Below the pieces are notes generated by a model that had not been told where the DNA came from, searched no databases, and saw only the letters and a program-made list of their open reading frames with translations. Positions 11,238 through 22,863 of a DNA stretch of 64,000 bases are shown here, in pieces; positions within the stretch are counted from its first letter, which is position 1; every line of letters begins with the position of its first letter. Made by a program: the position numbers and the translations under genes. The stretch comes from Solicoccozyma terricola (lineage: Eukaryota > Basidiomycota > Tremellomycetes > Filobasidiales > Piskurozymaceae): assembly GCA_001600875.1 (NCBI GenBank), contig BCLD01000017.1:90625-154624 (forward strand). The letters run 5' to 3'.

Positions 11238-14200
11238 ATGTCAACATCACCTATAGTCGACTCACCAGGATCACAGCTACGAATGGGAATTGACTTTGGA
11301 GTCGGCGGCGGTAACACAAACACCACTCGCCGGGATGACGAAGACCATCACGTCGCTCCTACATCACCAAGGACTCCCAATTCGGCTGGTACGATTCAAT
11401 CCACTTCAACTGGACCACAAATATCATTCCCTGCGTTACATCTAGGTTCATTCCATTCTTTGAGTTTGAAGGATTTCGGACCGAGGTTGGGATCGGATGA
11501 TGGGAAGGCGGTTGGTGGAATAGATGTTTCAGGCGAGGGTGGGACCAAGGACGGTTCGCCTAGAAATCCAGGTGGAGGATCATATCCTAATACCCAAGGT
11601 GAACAATCGATATTCGGAAAAGATGTCGAGAATTCATCATTCGTCAATATTGGAATACCACCGAAAATCCCATCAACATCAACTCAACTCTCTTCTGCTC
11701 AAATTCCCTATCCATCCGTCAACGTCGCCGCCAACGTCGTCGCCGCTGCCGACGCAAACAACAAATGGACTCTCCCGATCACTCGAGAAGTGACTCGAAG
11801 ATTGACGGTCGTTGAAAGACCGCTAACAACGCTAGGAGCTGGAACGAGTCTTCCTTTCGTTCGCTCGTCTTCCGATGGCTCAAGACCGGTAGATCATAGA
11901 ATAATGACTAGGGAAAGTGAAAGTGCAGAACTTGGAATGTTCCCTTCTTCTAGTGGAACGTCAATGATTGGCGCTTCACAGACGAATAGTGGAAGGGGAC
12001 CTGATTTACAGGTGAATGTGGAGAGAACAAGTTTACAGGATGATTGGCGAGGATTCCCAACTCCACCATCTAGAGAGGATCTACTTCCTCCAACTCATCC
12101 ATTGGAACTACCTATTCGACAACAGTCTGCAATACTTTCAGCATCACCAACTGAATCACCTACATCCGCGGAAAGGAAGAAACGGAGGTTGCCTTCCACC
12201 CCGGTGGGCAAGGTTCCAGGTCAGAGATCCGTGTCTAGTCCGGTTTGGACACCTCGAGGTCCGGAGAGATCTCAATCTGATCCAGAACCGGGAATAGCGT
12301 CGAGTTCGGCGTTGTTAACGCAGGACGAAGGGACGAAACAGTCGTCAGTGCAGGCTGTGAGAGCAAGTAGCGTGCCGCGCAGTCAAAATACGGCTGCCGT
12401 CACGCTGCAACCGCCTATACGACATATGTCGTCCTTCTCACCACTCGCGTCGCATGAAAAGTTACCGACTACATCGATGCAGAGTCTAGGATCGGCAGCG
12501 AATTGGCCGGACAACGTAGAGATACATCATGCGCAGGTAGGCCAGGTCGGTTTCGTAGATGGATATGAACCAGGTCCATCACGCATTCGGCAGGTTGAAG
12601 TAGATCAAATTGCGAGGAATTCATTCGATCGACCTTCGGCGATACCTATGGCCACGCCTAAGGCTCATGATGGATTATCTGGCATGCCGGCGTATCTCGC
12701 AATGGACATGTCGGGAGGCCCCTATCCGTCGTACAATCGACCGTCTGTAGAGGTCGCCCAGCAGCAGCAGAAGGCATCGCCGAGTCGTCCATTGGCTGGC
12801 GCACCACCACTCAAGGTCAAGCTACCACCGCCGCAGGAAGAGATCTGTCTCGAGTGCCTGATGCGAGATCGGGATCTTATCCATGTGGATGTTATGACCG
12901 ATGGTGTATGGGAACGAGCGAGCGATGCGGATTGGAGGGAAATGCTGGAGCGAGAGCGGGAATGGGAATGGGACGTCGAGCAAGCCCAGGCGGAGGGTTA
13001 TCTCGTCGCGGATTCGGATACAGACTTTTTCCGTGCTGTACCGTGGAGGGGATTCGTGTGGGAAGAGGAGGATGGTGCAGCGGGATTGCCTGAGGGGTTC
13101 AGAGGGAGAGATGGTGGGATGTTGTTGGAAGGGGAATTGAAGGCATTGGGCATCCGGGTGCGTCGTGGCAAAGTTTGGCGCATGACATGGCTTGCTGATT
13201 GATATACTGTGTCCTGCAGATGGGCTCACCGTCCTCGCACCGTGCAAGGACTCTGCGAAAATATCTGGATGACCAGGCAGCCCTTCTCGATCCGGTCGCA
13301 TTGCAGCTAGCTCAAGCGCAGCCAACTGGCCGAATATTTCGTTCAAACATGCAGCAAGACGTTGCCGCAGCGCGACTGGAGCCAGTTCGCGACGTCGCAG
13401 CGGGGGCTCGGCATACCATGTATGACGACAACCCTTCGTATTACGATCCTCAACGTGACATCGAAGAGCGCATCGCTCGGGATCGGGCGCAAGCCAATCG
13501 AATGAGGGAGGCATCAACTGGCTCACAGTCGCGCATGCCCATGTTCGACGTCAATGAGCCGATGGTGATCCCAAGATCTCGGTTCGACGCCGCAGAGCAG
13601 GCGCGGGCTTTGAGGGTACCTTCGACGGTTCAGCAACTTCACGAGCGAAAGGGTCGAGGTATCTCGTCACCTGGACTGATAGAGACTGGCGCACCAGACG
13701 ACCGTCGTTACCCTGATATGGACAACAGCTGGTCGATGGATCCCTCGTCGTCTGCGCGACTGGGCGAACAGGTCACGCCGCCAATCCGACCTTTCTCGTT
13801 CGCCGTTTGGGCGGGTCGGAATGGTGATCCTAGTGGTGCGTATTCCGCACGATCCAGTCCAGGACCTCGACCGGGTAGTCGCTATGACGAGGATGGGAGA
13901 AGCGTCCGAAGTGGTCAGGGTGGGTTCTTTGGGAGATGGGGTGGGAGCGTCACGAGTTTCTTTGGTGGTAGTCAGGGTGGCGTTAGTGGTAGTATGATGG
14001 ACATGCAGTGAGTTGGGGCATGTCGTTCAGGTCTTTGGTTGATTCAAGACTGACGAAGGTGTTGCCGTGTACTTTTCCAGCCTCGGCTTAGATGCGGACC
14101 GACGATATGCTGCTGGGCCACAAACCGACACACACGCTCGTGATCGTGCTGTTTCCATGGCTTCCCTACCACGACCTCGATTCTTCTCCCGCAATTCTCG

Positions 14201-15314
14201 CGCTTCTTCTTTCCTGTACGACGGGGAATTGGGAAAGAACAACGACGCTGCCGGCGACGACGACAATACGGATTATATCGTACCTCCACCGACGTCAACC
14301 GTTCAACCATATGACGAGCGTAAACAGAAGAAGGGATTGAAAGGGTTTTTCGCCAAACTTGGTGGAGGAAAGAAGAAACGATCACAGACTCATCCTGTTG
14401 AAGAGCGTCCGTCATATCGAGAAGAGGATTACGCCACGACACCATTAGCCCCTCCTCCGCCTCTCTCATACCTAGTCGACCGATCGGACCGACAGCCACA
14501 GCATAAACGAACTCCTTCAGGAGGGTCAGGAGATCTTTCCTCCGCCGCCGCCGCCGCCGCCCAAACACCACCTGGGGCTCCCGATTATCTCCAACAGTCA
14601 CGGTCTGTTTCTGCTCCGTTGATGAATTCTTCCTCGAGCGGCAGTCTACCGAGCGTTAGTCCTACGAGCTCGAGGTTTTACCCTGGTGGTGGTGTTGGGC
14701 GAGAGAGCTATGCCTCTCAGGGATCAAAAAGACGTTCTTCTGGGCCGTTGTTGGGAGTGCGTGAGGGTAAACTGGATTCGGGCGTCGAGGTGCTCGAACC
14801 GGATACGAGATGGGAAGAACCGGTTATCCGGTACGGTCGTGCCCTACCGTCACTCACCGACTCGAGTGGAACGTTGTTACTACCATCCGTGGAGAGTCCG
14901 GGTTTAGGATTACGACCACCTCAACAGCACGTCAAGTTGGGTGACAAGCAGAAGATGCTACCTCCTTTACCTGGTGATATTTCGCCTTCTTCTCCTGATT
15001 CATTCAACGCGTATTTCGGCGATCAATATACGTACGATGAGCGTGCGGACCCACGACAAGGACTCTCACAGGGGGGTGTTGGTGGTGGTGGTGGTGGTGG
15101 TGGTGGTAGTAGTCAATTCGTTCGGCATACAAGACAAGCGTCAGCTGGACAAGCGAGTCATTCGTCGGGACGTTCCTCGTCCAAGGAAGCTAGACGAACG
15201 AGGAGTAAATTCGGCTTGAAAGCGCTTTTTGGAGCTGAAGGGAGAAGGAGCGGAGATGGTGGAGGAGAGGGACCGAGGGAGCTTTCGGCTGATGGTGAGC
15301 GTGTGATCGTGTGA
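11238..15314 (+). CDS. Large, mostly disordered protein of unknown function
   Basis: Three exons (11238-13157, 13220-14007, 14081-15314) encode 1,313 residues. I do not recognise the family. Most of the protein is Ser/Pro/Thr-rich and low in hydrophobic residues. One compact segment at about residues 530-640 looks ordered: EEICLECLMRDRDL with a Cys-x2-Cys, then a Trp- and acid-rich helix region (WEREREWEWDVEQAQAEG, WRGFVWEEEDG) ending LKALGIR, which continues across intron 1 into MGSPSSHRARTLRKYLDDQ. The C-terminal third has basic clusters (KKGLKGFFAKLGGGKKKR, RRTRSKFGLKALFG) that could bind membranes or other acidic partners, and a Gly run encoded by GGT repeats at 15076-15107. The first ATG follows a CT-rich leader. 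It could be a fungal signalling or cell-polarity scaffold; that is speculation. Confidence 0.8.
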
Positions 15315-16109
15315 TTCATCCAACGTTGAGCGATATTCGGCGAAGACTAATTGGTGGACGTGCGATCCAGGACCTCGGTATCGTCAGACATACTATCAAT
15401 AAAAATACCCCCGGGGGGTCTTCTATTTTCTTTCTTAGTTGCTACCTACCATCAAGCTGGATTCGCAATCGCAATCAACAACAACATTGTAATACATGGG
15501 CTTGAATGGTTGGTATGAAATGGACAATCGTGATGAGAATACCGTGGGCAGTGGGCAGGGGGCAGTGGGCAGGGGACATCGCTCCGGCGCGTCGACTGGG
15601 TGCTTGGTGGTTGCTGGTTGCTGCTCGCTGTCTCGTTGGACAGACAGTGGACAGAGTTCTGTTGCAGTCCAGGATCGGCCCGCTGATGGATTCGCCTGCC
15701 AACTCCCGCTGCTCCCCCTCCTCCCCCTGCTCCCCCTTGCGTCTATCCACCACCCATGTACCAAGCTACACCTACCCTGTACTCCGGATACGGTGCACGG
15801 ACATAAAAGTTGGGTCGAGTCGCGTTCAACACTCGGCCAGCTTCCATCTCATCTACAGACACCCATACGAGACCATCAAGCACAGCGAACAGCACACAAC
15901 GCAGCATCGACTCGTCTGCTACAGTCCATCCGCATCTTCCCTCCCCAACTCCACTCCCATCACTCGACTACACTATATTCACGAGATCGGCCAGTCGACA
16001 CGAACAGCAAGTATTAGAAATAGAATCCAAGTCGTTTAAAAACCCACAACATCAGCTTCCCCAGGAAAGATTTTGATATAGCGATCAGGCATACACAGCT
16101 CAGCGCATC
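15315..16109. other. Intergenic region upstream of Rac1
   Basis: A 795-nt spacer between two plus-strand genes. It holds the 3' end of the disordered-protein gene and the promoter and 5' UTR of Rac1. A short repeated unit (GTGGGCAGTGGGCAGG) occurs near 15545-15575. Overlapping open frames here show no domain and lie in a C/T-rich leader. Confidence 0.5.
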
Positions 16110-17625
16110 ATGCAGAGTATTAAATGTAAGCCCCGGTCGACCGTATGCATTCTGGCACCCGCTGAGATGCATCATGCTCATCATTTGGGTAACATCACCC
16201 CCCTTCATCTACGTTGCAGGCGTCGTCGTCGGTGACGGAGCTGTCGGGAAGGTGAGCTGCTATCCCTGCGTATACTCCCAGTGAATATCCCGTTAAGCAG
16301 CTCTTGGGAAAAATTCCTTCACTCGTGTTCCAGACCTGTCTGCTCATCTCGTACACCACCAATGCCTTTCCTGGAGAGTGAGTCTTGGCGATCTCGAATC
16401 ACACTCCGTTAGAAGGTCAACAACAAATACGGACCATGCAACTCACTCTTATGCTACCTCAACACACAGATATGTCCCAACAGTATTCGATAACTATTCC
16501 GCCAATGTTAGTCGGACTTGCCTATCAAGAGTTCCCCGGAATTCCCTGACGCTGACGCTGACCGGACCGTTGACTGACTATTTCTTCTATCGTCTCTTGG
16601 TTGAACAGGTCCTAGTCGATGGAAAACCAGTTTCATTGGGTCTATGGGATACAGCGTGGGTACTATCGAGCGGTTCAATGGGGTATAGGAGATGAAAAAA
16701 GAAAAAGAAAAACGTGCTAACGTTTGGGAAAATGTGTGGATTGGTACAGAGGTCAAGAAGATTACGAGTACGTAGGGGGTGGTTCATCATCGTACAAAAG
16801 CTAGCATGTTTACTCAATGATCACTCCTCCTCCTCCTCCTCCTCCTCCTCCTCCTCCTCCCACCCCCCAAATAGTCGCCTACGACCTCTATCCTACCCAC
16901 AAACCAACATCTTCCTCGTCTGCTTCTCCATCGTCAGTCCACCGAGTTTCGAAAACGTCAAGACCAAGGTGGGTTGTTTTCATTTGATGAGTGGATTGGT
17001 TGACAGGCTGGAGGTGTCTGAAGCGATCTCAGGAGAAGAGGTTGGAAGCTGATGTTTTTTTTTTGGCATGTTACACCCTCTCCTCGACTCAACAAACCCC
17101 CACTTGATCCACTTAGTGGTACCCTGAGGTAAATCCCTCCCCCCCCCCCCCACCCCTCACCTCCCACCACGCTGAACCCATCCTCAATCATCCATGCACA
17201 GATCTCCCACCACGCACCTGGTGTCCCTATCCTCCTCGTAGGCACCAAACTCGACCTTCGAGACGATCCATTAACACTACAACGACTACGAGAACGTCGT
17301 TTTTCACCTGTAACGTATGCTCAAGGTGTTCAATGTGCGAAAGAGATAGGTGCTGTTAGGTATTTAGAGGTGAGAAAACCCCGGAAACCCCCCCCCCCCC
17401 GGGCCCCCCCGTGGAGGGGGAGAGTGGGAGGGAGGACAGTGAAAGGGTTTGAAGAATACGTGATTGAAGTTGACCTTCTTTTTTCCCCCTTTCTCATCGT
17501 AAAAGGCCTCATCTCTTACTCAAAAAGGACTGAAAAATGTGTTTGATGAAGCTATTCGGACGGTTTTAGCTCCGACGGATAGAGGAGCTGGAAAGAGGAA
17601 AAAGAAAAATTGTGTGATTTTGTGA
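16110..17625 (+). CDS. RAC1: Rac1-type Rho-family GTPase
   Basis: A 195-residue small GTPase that controls polarity, cytoskeleton and hyphal growth at the plasma membrane. Ten exons: 16110-16125, 16220-16251, 16334-16377, 16470-16506, 16609-16655, 16750-16767, 16875-16968, 17117-17128, 17202-17369, 17506-17625. Motifs are complete: [16 protein letters not shown] (P-loop), [13 protein letters not shown] (switch I), [19 protein letters not shown] (switch II), GTKLDLRDD, and [12 protein letters not shown]. The C-terminus carries a polybasic stretch (KRKKKN) and a CVIL box, which predicts geranylgeranylation. Exon 8 is 12 nt and encodes WYPE. The Rho-specific insert ([16 protein letters not shown]) is present. 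[21 protein letters not shown] and the CVIL end favour Rac over Cdc42. Confidence 0.96.
16825..16860 (+). repeat. (TCC)12 microsatellite in Rac1 intron 6
   Basis: Twelve perfect TCC units serve as the polypyrimidine tract before the CCCCAAATAG acceptor of exon 7. Length variation here could be expected between strains. Confidence 0.95.
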
Positions 17626-17858
17626 ATATACGGGATTATGATGATTCAAGAGACGGTTTGGGGCCACCCCGAGGGAGGGGGGGGGCGCGGGGGCGGGGGG
17701 GTGAACGTTTTCGAATGATTGGGATTTCGAAAGCAGATACATGTTGTAGTAATGTTTTTCAAAAAAAATTGAATTGACAAGTTGATAATTAAAAACACCC
17801 AAAAATGTGTCTTTCCGATTAAATCTTGAACAATTAAGCGGGCATCTTGGTGGTTTGG

Positions 17859-18738
17859 TTATGCGATGGGTTTCGACGTTGAAGAATTTAAATGTTTTGC
17901 TACCATCTTCGTATGATTGCTATGGAGGGGGAAAAAGAAAGAAAAAAAAATGACACCCTCAGTTGATTGGCTCATCTGATGTATCTGGATATGGGGAACT
18001 TTTGACTTGTTTAAAAACTCACTTCCACCGAATCATATCTGTACACACATCCCTTACTATCCCCTCTTTATCAATGAAGAATGTCTCTCGACCTAATTTT
18101 CATAGATCGCAAAAAAAAAAAAATCATAAGCGATTCCCCTCCCTCCATTTCCTCTCTCCACCCCATCCACCCATCCACCCATCCACTCACCTTCAATCAA
18201 CCCGAATCCAGTCTTGCTAACGGAGAAAGCCTTCCTAGCTATTCCATCTGCATCACTAAGTAATGGATATCCCAACTTGTGCTCTTCACCAAATGAAGTC
18301 AATCGTGGGATTGGATCTAAGCGGAAGGAAGGATGTCGTAATACGAAGGATTTCAAGGGATAACATCATCAGCATGCGGTGCTTTGGCCAAGGGGAAGAG
18401 GGGGGGGGGGGGGTTATCAACTACCACTCACCTCCAGATACACCGAAAACAGCGATATCACCTCCAAATGAAGGCATTGCATCACGGAATGCACATACTT
18501 CTTTGGTACATCCCGTAGTATATGCTTTCGGGAAGAAGAATAGAGCGATTGGCTGGAGGGACGGGGGGAGGGGGGAGTGGGGAGTGGGATTCGTGCGGTT
18601 TCGTTAGCGAGGGTATAAGGGGAAAGGGGGGGGTAGACAACTCACCTTTTCACCGATTGGAAGTGTGATTGGGGCGCTGGATGGTGTAGATGGAAGAGTG
18701 ATGGAAGGAGCTTGTTTGTTGAGCAGAGGATGGGACAT
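17859..18738 (-). CDS. Atypical 2-Cys peroxiredoxin of the PrxQ/BCP (Dot5-like) group
   Basis: A 156-residue thiol peroxidase that reduces hydroperoxides with thioredoxin. Exons (minus): 18646-18738, 18432-18552, 18191-18316, 18023-18092, 17859-17919. The active site is FFFPKAYTTGCTKEVCAFRD: peroxidatic Cys in TGC and resolving Cys five residues later, the PrxQ pattern. Further family features are FGVSGD, HKLGYPLLSDADG, GRETFFIDKEGIVRDV and the C-terminal helix NNHTKMVAKHL. The acceptor of exon 3 was placed at 18316 because the open frame upstream of it contains stops and the join VFGVSGDPIPRLTSF fits the family. The final exon was chosen over an earlier stop at RWK-TGA because it restores the C-terminal helix. 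Convergent with Rac1, 233 bp apart. Confidence 0.92.
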
Positions 18739-19030
18739 TGTGCTTGCTGGCTGGATGGACCGGGGTGGATGCTGGATGGGATGGTATGGTTGAACACACA
18801 AACAGTCGACGAGCATGGGGGTTGTTGACGATTAAGCGGAAGCAATTCGGGTGGCGAATCGGGTGGCGAATCGATGAGCAACAACTCGTTCTAAGGACAG
18901 TCGGAAGCCATTCCTGTTCATACCATGCGCAGTTCAACCACATGAAGGAGGACAACGACGACAGACAATATTAAAGTAGTAAAAGAAAGAGAAAAAGTAA
19001 AAATCAAAAACCCCAATCAAAACTCATCCT

Positions 19031-19770
19031 CTAATGCTCCTCAGCGTTCCCCTTCCCCTTCCCCTTCCCCTCCCTCTTGTCCTTTGCCAAAATGCTTACG
19101 ATATCCTCCCTCCTCAACACGACACCCCTCGCAGTCCATACAAACGCCATGATCATCGTCGGTGGCATAGAGAGCGCTGCTAGCTCTTTAACAGAGAGAG
19201 CAACGAGACGACCTTTTGGCGAATTGGTGATTGTGTAATAGTTCAATTTCGTATGAGGATCACGAGGGAATCCCATCCTTTCGAGAGTTCCATCCGTTTT
19301 ACATATCTACGATAAGGGCATGTACGTGGGTGAGAAAAGGTAAACTACTTCAGCATGAGAAAGAAAGGAAGTGGGGGGGGGGGGGGGGAGGGGGGGGGGC
19401 GAAGGGGGGGGGGGGAGGAGCGCATTCGAGCATTTGGGCATTTTTTTGGCATTCCGCATTCGGCATTTGCATAGCATATTAACATTGTCATATTGATTGG
19501 TTGGAATTGGGGGGGGGGATACGGGTTCCCACTCACGATTTCAAACGCATCGGATCCTCTCAATTTCGCCGTCTCTTTCGTATAACCCTTCATGAACGGT
19601 AACAATCTCCAACCTTTATCATCTTTTGCAGTGAAAATCTCATAATTGATCGTTAATCCTTCCAAGATTTCAATATCGCGACCCATTAAGATTCCCTCGA
19701 CGTAACGCACGAAAACTTGAGCGATGGCGGGGTCGGTGGGCATGGAGAGTCCTTCAGGGAGGTTGAACAT
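19031..19770 (-). CDS. Conserved-looking 169-residue protein of unknown function
   Basis: Two coding exons (19537-19770 and 19031-19306) with a clean phase-0 intron. I do not recognise the family. Visible features are MFNLPEGLSMPTDP, ILMGRDIEILEGL, KGWRLLPFMKGYTKE, DGTLERMGFPRDP, LSVKELAALSMPP and a Lys/Gly-rich C-terminus (GKGKGKG, encoded by CCCTTC units on the plus strand). The compact, evenly charged composition suggests a folded protein. The ATG at 19770 is the only start in the exon. An upstream exon ending at 19908 joins in frame (SLSLRTSQPAF) but offers no ATG, so it is probably 5' UTR. Confidence 0.75.
19373..19420 (+). repeat. G-rich homopolymer tract in intron
   Basis: Three long G runs broken by A, C or GAA lie in the single coding intron of the unknown 169-residue gene. 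On the transcript this is a C-rich tract. Confidence 0.9.
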
Positions 19771-20806
19771 TGATGAGTAGGGAGATAGGATGTGAGTTCT
19801 CGGGATGAAAGCGGGCTGGCTGGTACGGAGACTGAGCGACTGAGGATGACAAGTCGGGGCAATATGAGAAAAACACGAGTCACAGTACGACAGAGGTCCG
19901 AGCTCACCTGGACGACGACGACAACGGATGATGACGGTTTGGCTCTACGATGAGATGATGCGGATGAACTGGACGAAGATCTTAACAGCGGTAGGATGAT
20001 GTCGTTGCAAAGTAAGCTGTGAATGGATGGGCATGTTTTCCACTCCCAGTATGTGTTTGGGGGTCGCGTCTACTGAATCAGCCTCGAGGCAACCAACTCT
20101 GTCACCGCGCATTTCTTTTATTCTCGTAACCAATGGGGCAGGGATATAGAGATGAAACAGGGTGGGTACAAGATGATAGTTCTCTCAACCGACAGCCGTG
20201 CAGAAACGACATTCGGTTCTCCGAGGTCTCTTTCCTGTGTAGGATGGATCTACATCAGTGACCCACCCACCTCATACGATATGTGGTTTGGTAATGGGGC
20301 CCCAGGACATACATTCCATCCGCCGTTCGATGGAATGTGAGATCATCATGCCCGGGGTATCAAAAAGAACGGGGTCAGGAATGGTGAGGTCGAGGAAGCC
20401 AATCGACGGCCGAGGTCAGAGAAAACAAGGGATATCCGCATGCTTGACTCTGTATATCCACTGATACCCCGGTCAAAACGCGCTGACAAAAGTAGACAAA
20501 TTCATGACGTTTTTTTGGGCAGGCGTCTGCAAAATATCTGATGGATGAAAAGAAAAAGCCCCTGGAATCCGAAGCCGTACAAGGCGCAACAGCCAGCCCC
20601 AAGTCCACGCAGTGACAAGCGTGCATCCGCATTTTAACTTTCCCTTTTTTCCATCCGATTTCCCTAGTCCGCTGACGTACGACATGGGTCTTTGCATCCG
20701 TAGACCGCTTGTGTCTTGCCTTGCCTTACTACGTTTGTCCGTCCGTTCAACTCGACGAACGATTTCGCAACACCACACCTCTCACTCCAACCTCACGCAG
20801 CACCCC
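19771..20806. promoter_or_regulatory. Divergent intergenic region
   Basis: About 1 kb between the minus-strand 169-residue gene and the plus-strand 111-residue gene. It contains the probable non-coding leader exon of the former (donor GTGAGC after 19908). No further gene was recognised; open frames here are short and without domains. Confidence 0.45.
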
Positions 20807-21367
20807 ATGATCCGCCTCATCAACATCCATTCCTTTCGCCCCGTCGTCGTTCGGCCGCTCGCGTCTCGTGCAATAGTGACGACTTCAGTGTTGCGTCAAC
20901 CCCAACACAGGTGAATTTCCCCATCGTAGGAACCTTAACACTAGCTTACAGGCGTATGCGTATCGGTCCTAGCAATGTATCTGATCGTGCATCCCAAAGC
21001 AACAAGAATGATTCCGGGAAGCAATACCTAACGGAGCGTGAATGGAAGGAGGAGCTCGCTGTGAGTTTCGATTGCCTCCACTACCTCTTCTGTATGAATG
21101 ATGATAGATACCCGACGATCACTCGTTCCTTCCTCAGACGGAGAGCGAAGCAGACGTGAAAGCCGACCTCGCAACAGAAGATCCAATCGCGACCAAGAAA
21201 TATAAGAAGACGTCCGAAACGATTACCGAGACTTACACTCAAAGTGAAAAGAAGGTGAAGCTTCTTATTTTTGCTTGTGTTTTTATTAGAGGTTTTGGAT
21301 TTAATGATGATTTAAATGAACGGAATACTGAGTGATTTGAAACGAACTTGGACTATCACAGACGTAG
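20807..21367 (+). CDS. Small protein with probable mitochondrial presequence
   Basis: Four exons (20807-20910, 20952-21060, 21138-21254, 21362-21367) give 111 residues. The first 36 residues are rich in Arg and hydroxyl residues and lack acids (MIRLINIHSFRPVVVRPLAS), typical of a mitochondrial targeting sequence. The rest is hydrophilic (LTEREWKEELATESEADV, KKYKKTSETITETYTQ). The last exon is only ACG-TAG; without that splice the frame would run on for 29 codons of AT-rich sequence, which is less likely. I do not recognise the family. Function unknown; a small matrix or inner-membrane accessory protein is possible. Confidence 0.7.
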
Positions 21368-21962
21368 CGATTCCTCAAGGCAATGCGTGGGGGGACAGCA
21401 GTGTGGCGAAGTGCTTAATATGATTGGAAACGAGAAGTTACGATGAAACAAATGGAATATTCACATGTACAGTCAAGGGCTTTGGGGGCCAAGAAGCCAG
21501 GACCCGTCTGTCCTGTCACGGGCTGCTGTACTCACCTTGTTCGGTGCAGCAGAAAGGAGGAATATTGGAAGGGTTTGTGGGGTAAATCCGGATAGGACGC
21601 GCGGGAGAAAAGACACCGGGTGTTCAGGAAATAAGGACAGCTACTGCACATGTCGTCTCATATGTCTTGGAAAGCAGTGAGGTGGTTCTAGGTGCCGAGC
21701 GTGCGAGAGGCGGAGTGGATTTTCATTAGGGATCGGTTTCCATTGCATTGGCCAATCAACAACGCACATGCCACATAAAAGCAGATCGGTGTGCCATGTT
21801 TCTGCCATCTGCACTCGGGCCGCACCCTTGATGCGATATCCCTATATCTATCTTAGCACAACTCTCTTTTCCTACTATAGCCCAAAGCCAAAGCCGGAGA
21901 ATGACGCGTCACGAGGTCAAACTAAAAAGATCAAAAAATTGAGCAAAAAAGGAAGTTTTTGT
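21368..21962. other. Intergenic spacer, nothing recognised
   Basis: A 595-nt spacer between the small mitochondrial-type gene and the tRNA gene. It holds the Pol III termination tract of the minus-strand tRNA at its right end (CTTTTTTG on the minus strand, near 21943-21950). No coding feature was found. Confidence 0.5.
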
Positions 21963-22058
21963 TGGAGTATCCGCGAATCGAACGCGGGTCTGATCAAATC
22001 ACCTTAAATTGCTTTAATTATGCGAATGATCAATCATAGCCACTAGAAACAATACCCC
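21963..22058 (-). tRNA. Intron-containing tRNA, probably tRNA-Ala(CGC)
   Basis: The minus strand folds as a tRNA. Acceptor stem GGGGTAT pairs with ATACTCC, including a G3:U70 wobble and A73, the hallmark of tRNA-Ala. The T arm is CCGCG-TTCGATT-CGCGG. The anticodon stem is GATCA/TGATC with loop TTCGCA, so anticodon CGC, followed by a 23-nt intron (21998-22020). A T6 run 14 nt downstream fits Pol III termination. The D stem is weak and the D loop (AGTGGCTA) carries one base more than usual before it, so the identity is less sure than the tRNA call itself. Confidence 0.75.
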
Positions 22059-22863
22059 GTGGTTCTCAAGCCTTTGCCGAGAAATACTCATACATCATTT
22101 GCCAACTGATTAATTCTTTTGGGCCAGGCTCCATTTTTTTGGTACTACCTTATCACCCCGATCGGGTCGGGTCGACAATTGCGACTCATCACTATTGCCT
22201 CTTTGGTCCTCACGCTTTCCATACATGTCCTGAAGATGCACCCCAAGACGAGCTCGGATATCTATTTGTATCTTCTAAACCTCCCGCTGTGTGGTGGCCG
22301 CAGCGTGTGAACATCATCCCAGGCGAAAACGTTCAGCAGACTCGCGTGTTGGTACGTACACCCTGTCTGTGTGACTTTGATGTCTGTGAGAATGCTCGCT
22401 GGATGCTGCCTCCCAGGATACTTGTCATCCCTCGTTAAGCTGAGCACACGTTTGACTGCTACAGTACCCTGCACATGCTCTGTGTGCCTGTTTTCCCTCC
22501 CCTCCCTTGGGTACGTACCCATCACTGCTATTCGAAACCACGCCCGGCATCCATCCCACGCAGCGCCACACACGAAACCTCCGAGACCACGCTGGGATAA
22601 GTTCCAAAGGGCTGTTTCACGCACAGAAAGGGAGAGAAGATAGTGATGACGTAATCGGGGTAACGATTTGTTGACATGTGGACGTGATTTCAGGAGTCAG
22701 CACCAATACGTGGAATATGCAACAACAAACATTTCGAGCAGCAACAGACAGCACTGTCAACTCCATCATCAGCATCGCCCCGCGGTAGCAGTGACAGCAG
22801 GATACTCATACCACACAAGGACGGCACATCCAACATCCTTCCTGTTCGTTTCCTGTGGATATC
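22059..22863. promoter_or_regulatory. Upstream region of the Wee1-like gene
   Basis: This 805-nt spacer lies between the tRNA 5' end and the kinase ATG. Small open frames on both strands show no domain. It probably holds a long 5' UTR of the cell-cycle kinase; no specific element is claimed. Confidence 0.4.

Noticed and set aside
18320..18430. Possible frameshift in the peroxiredoxin upstream of a KSFVLRHPS reading
   Set aside because: The intron simply extends to the CTTAG acceptor before 18316; the join GVSGDPIPRLTSF fits the family without any shift.
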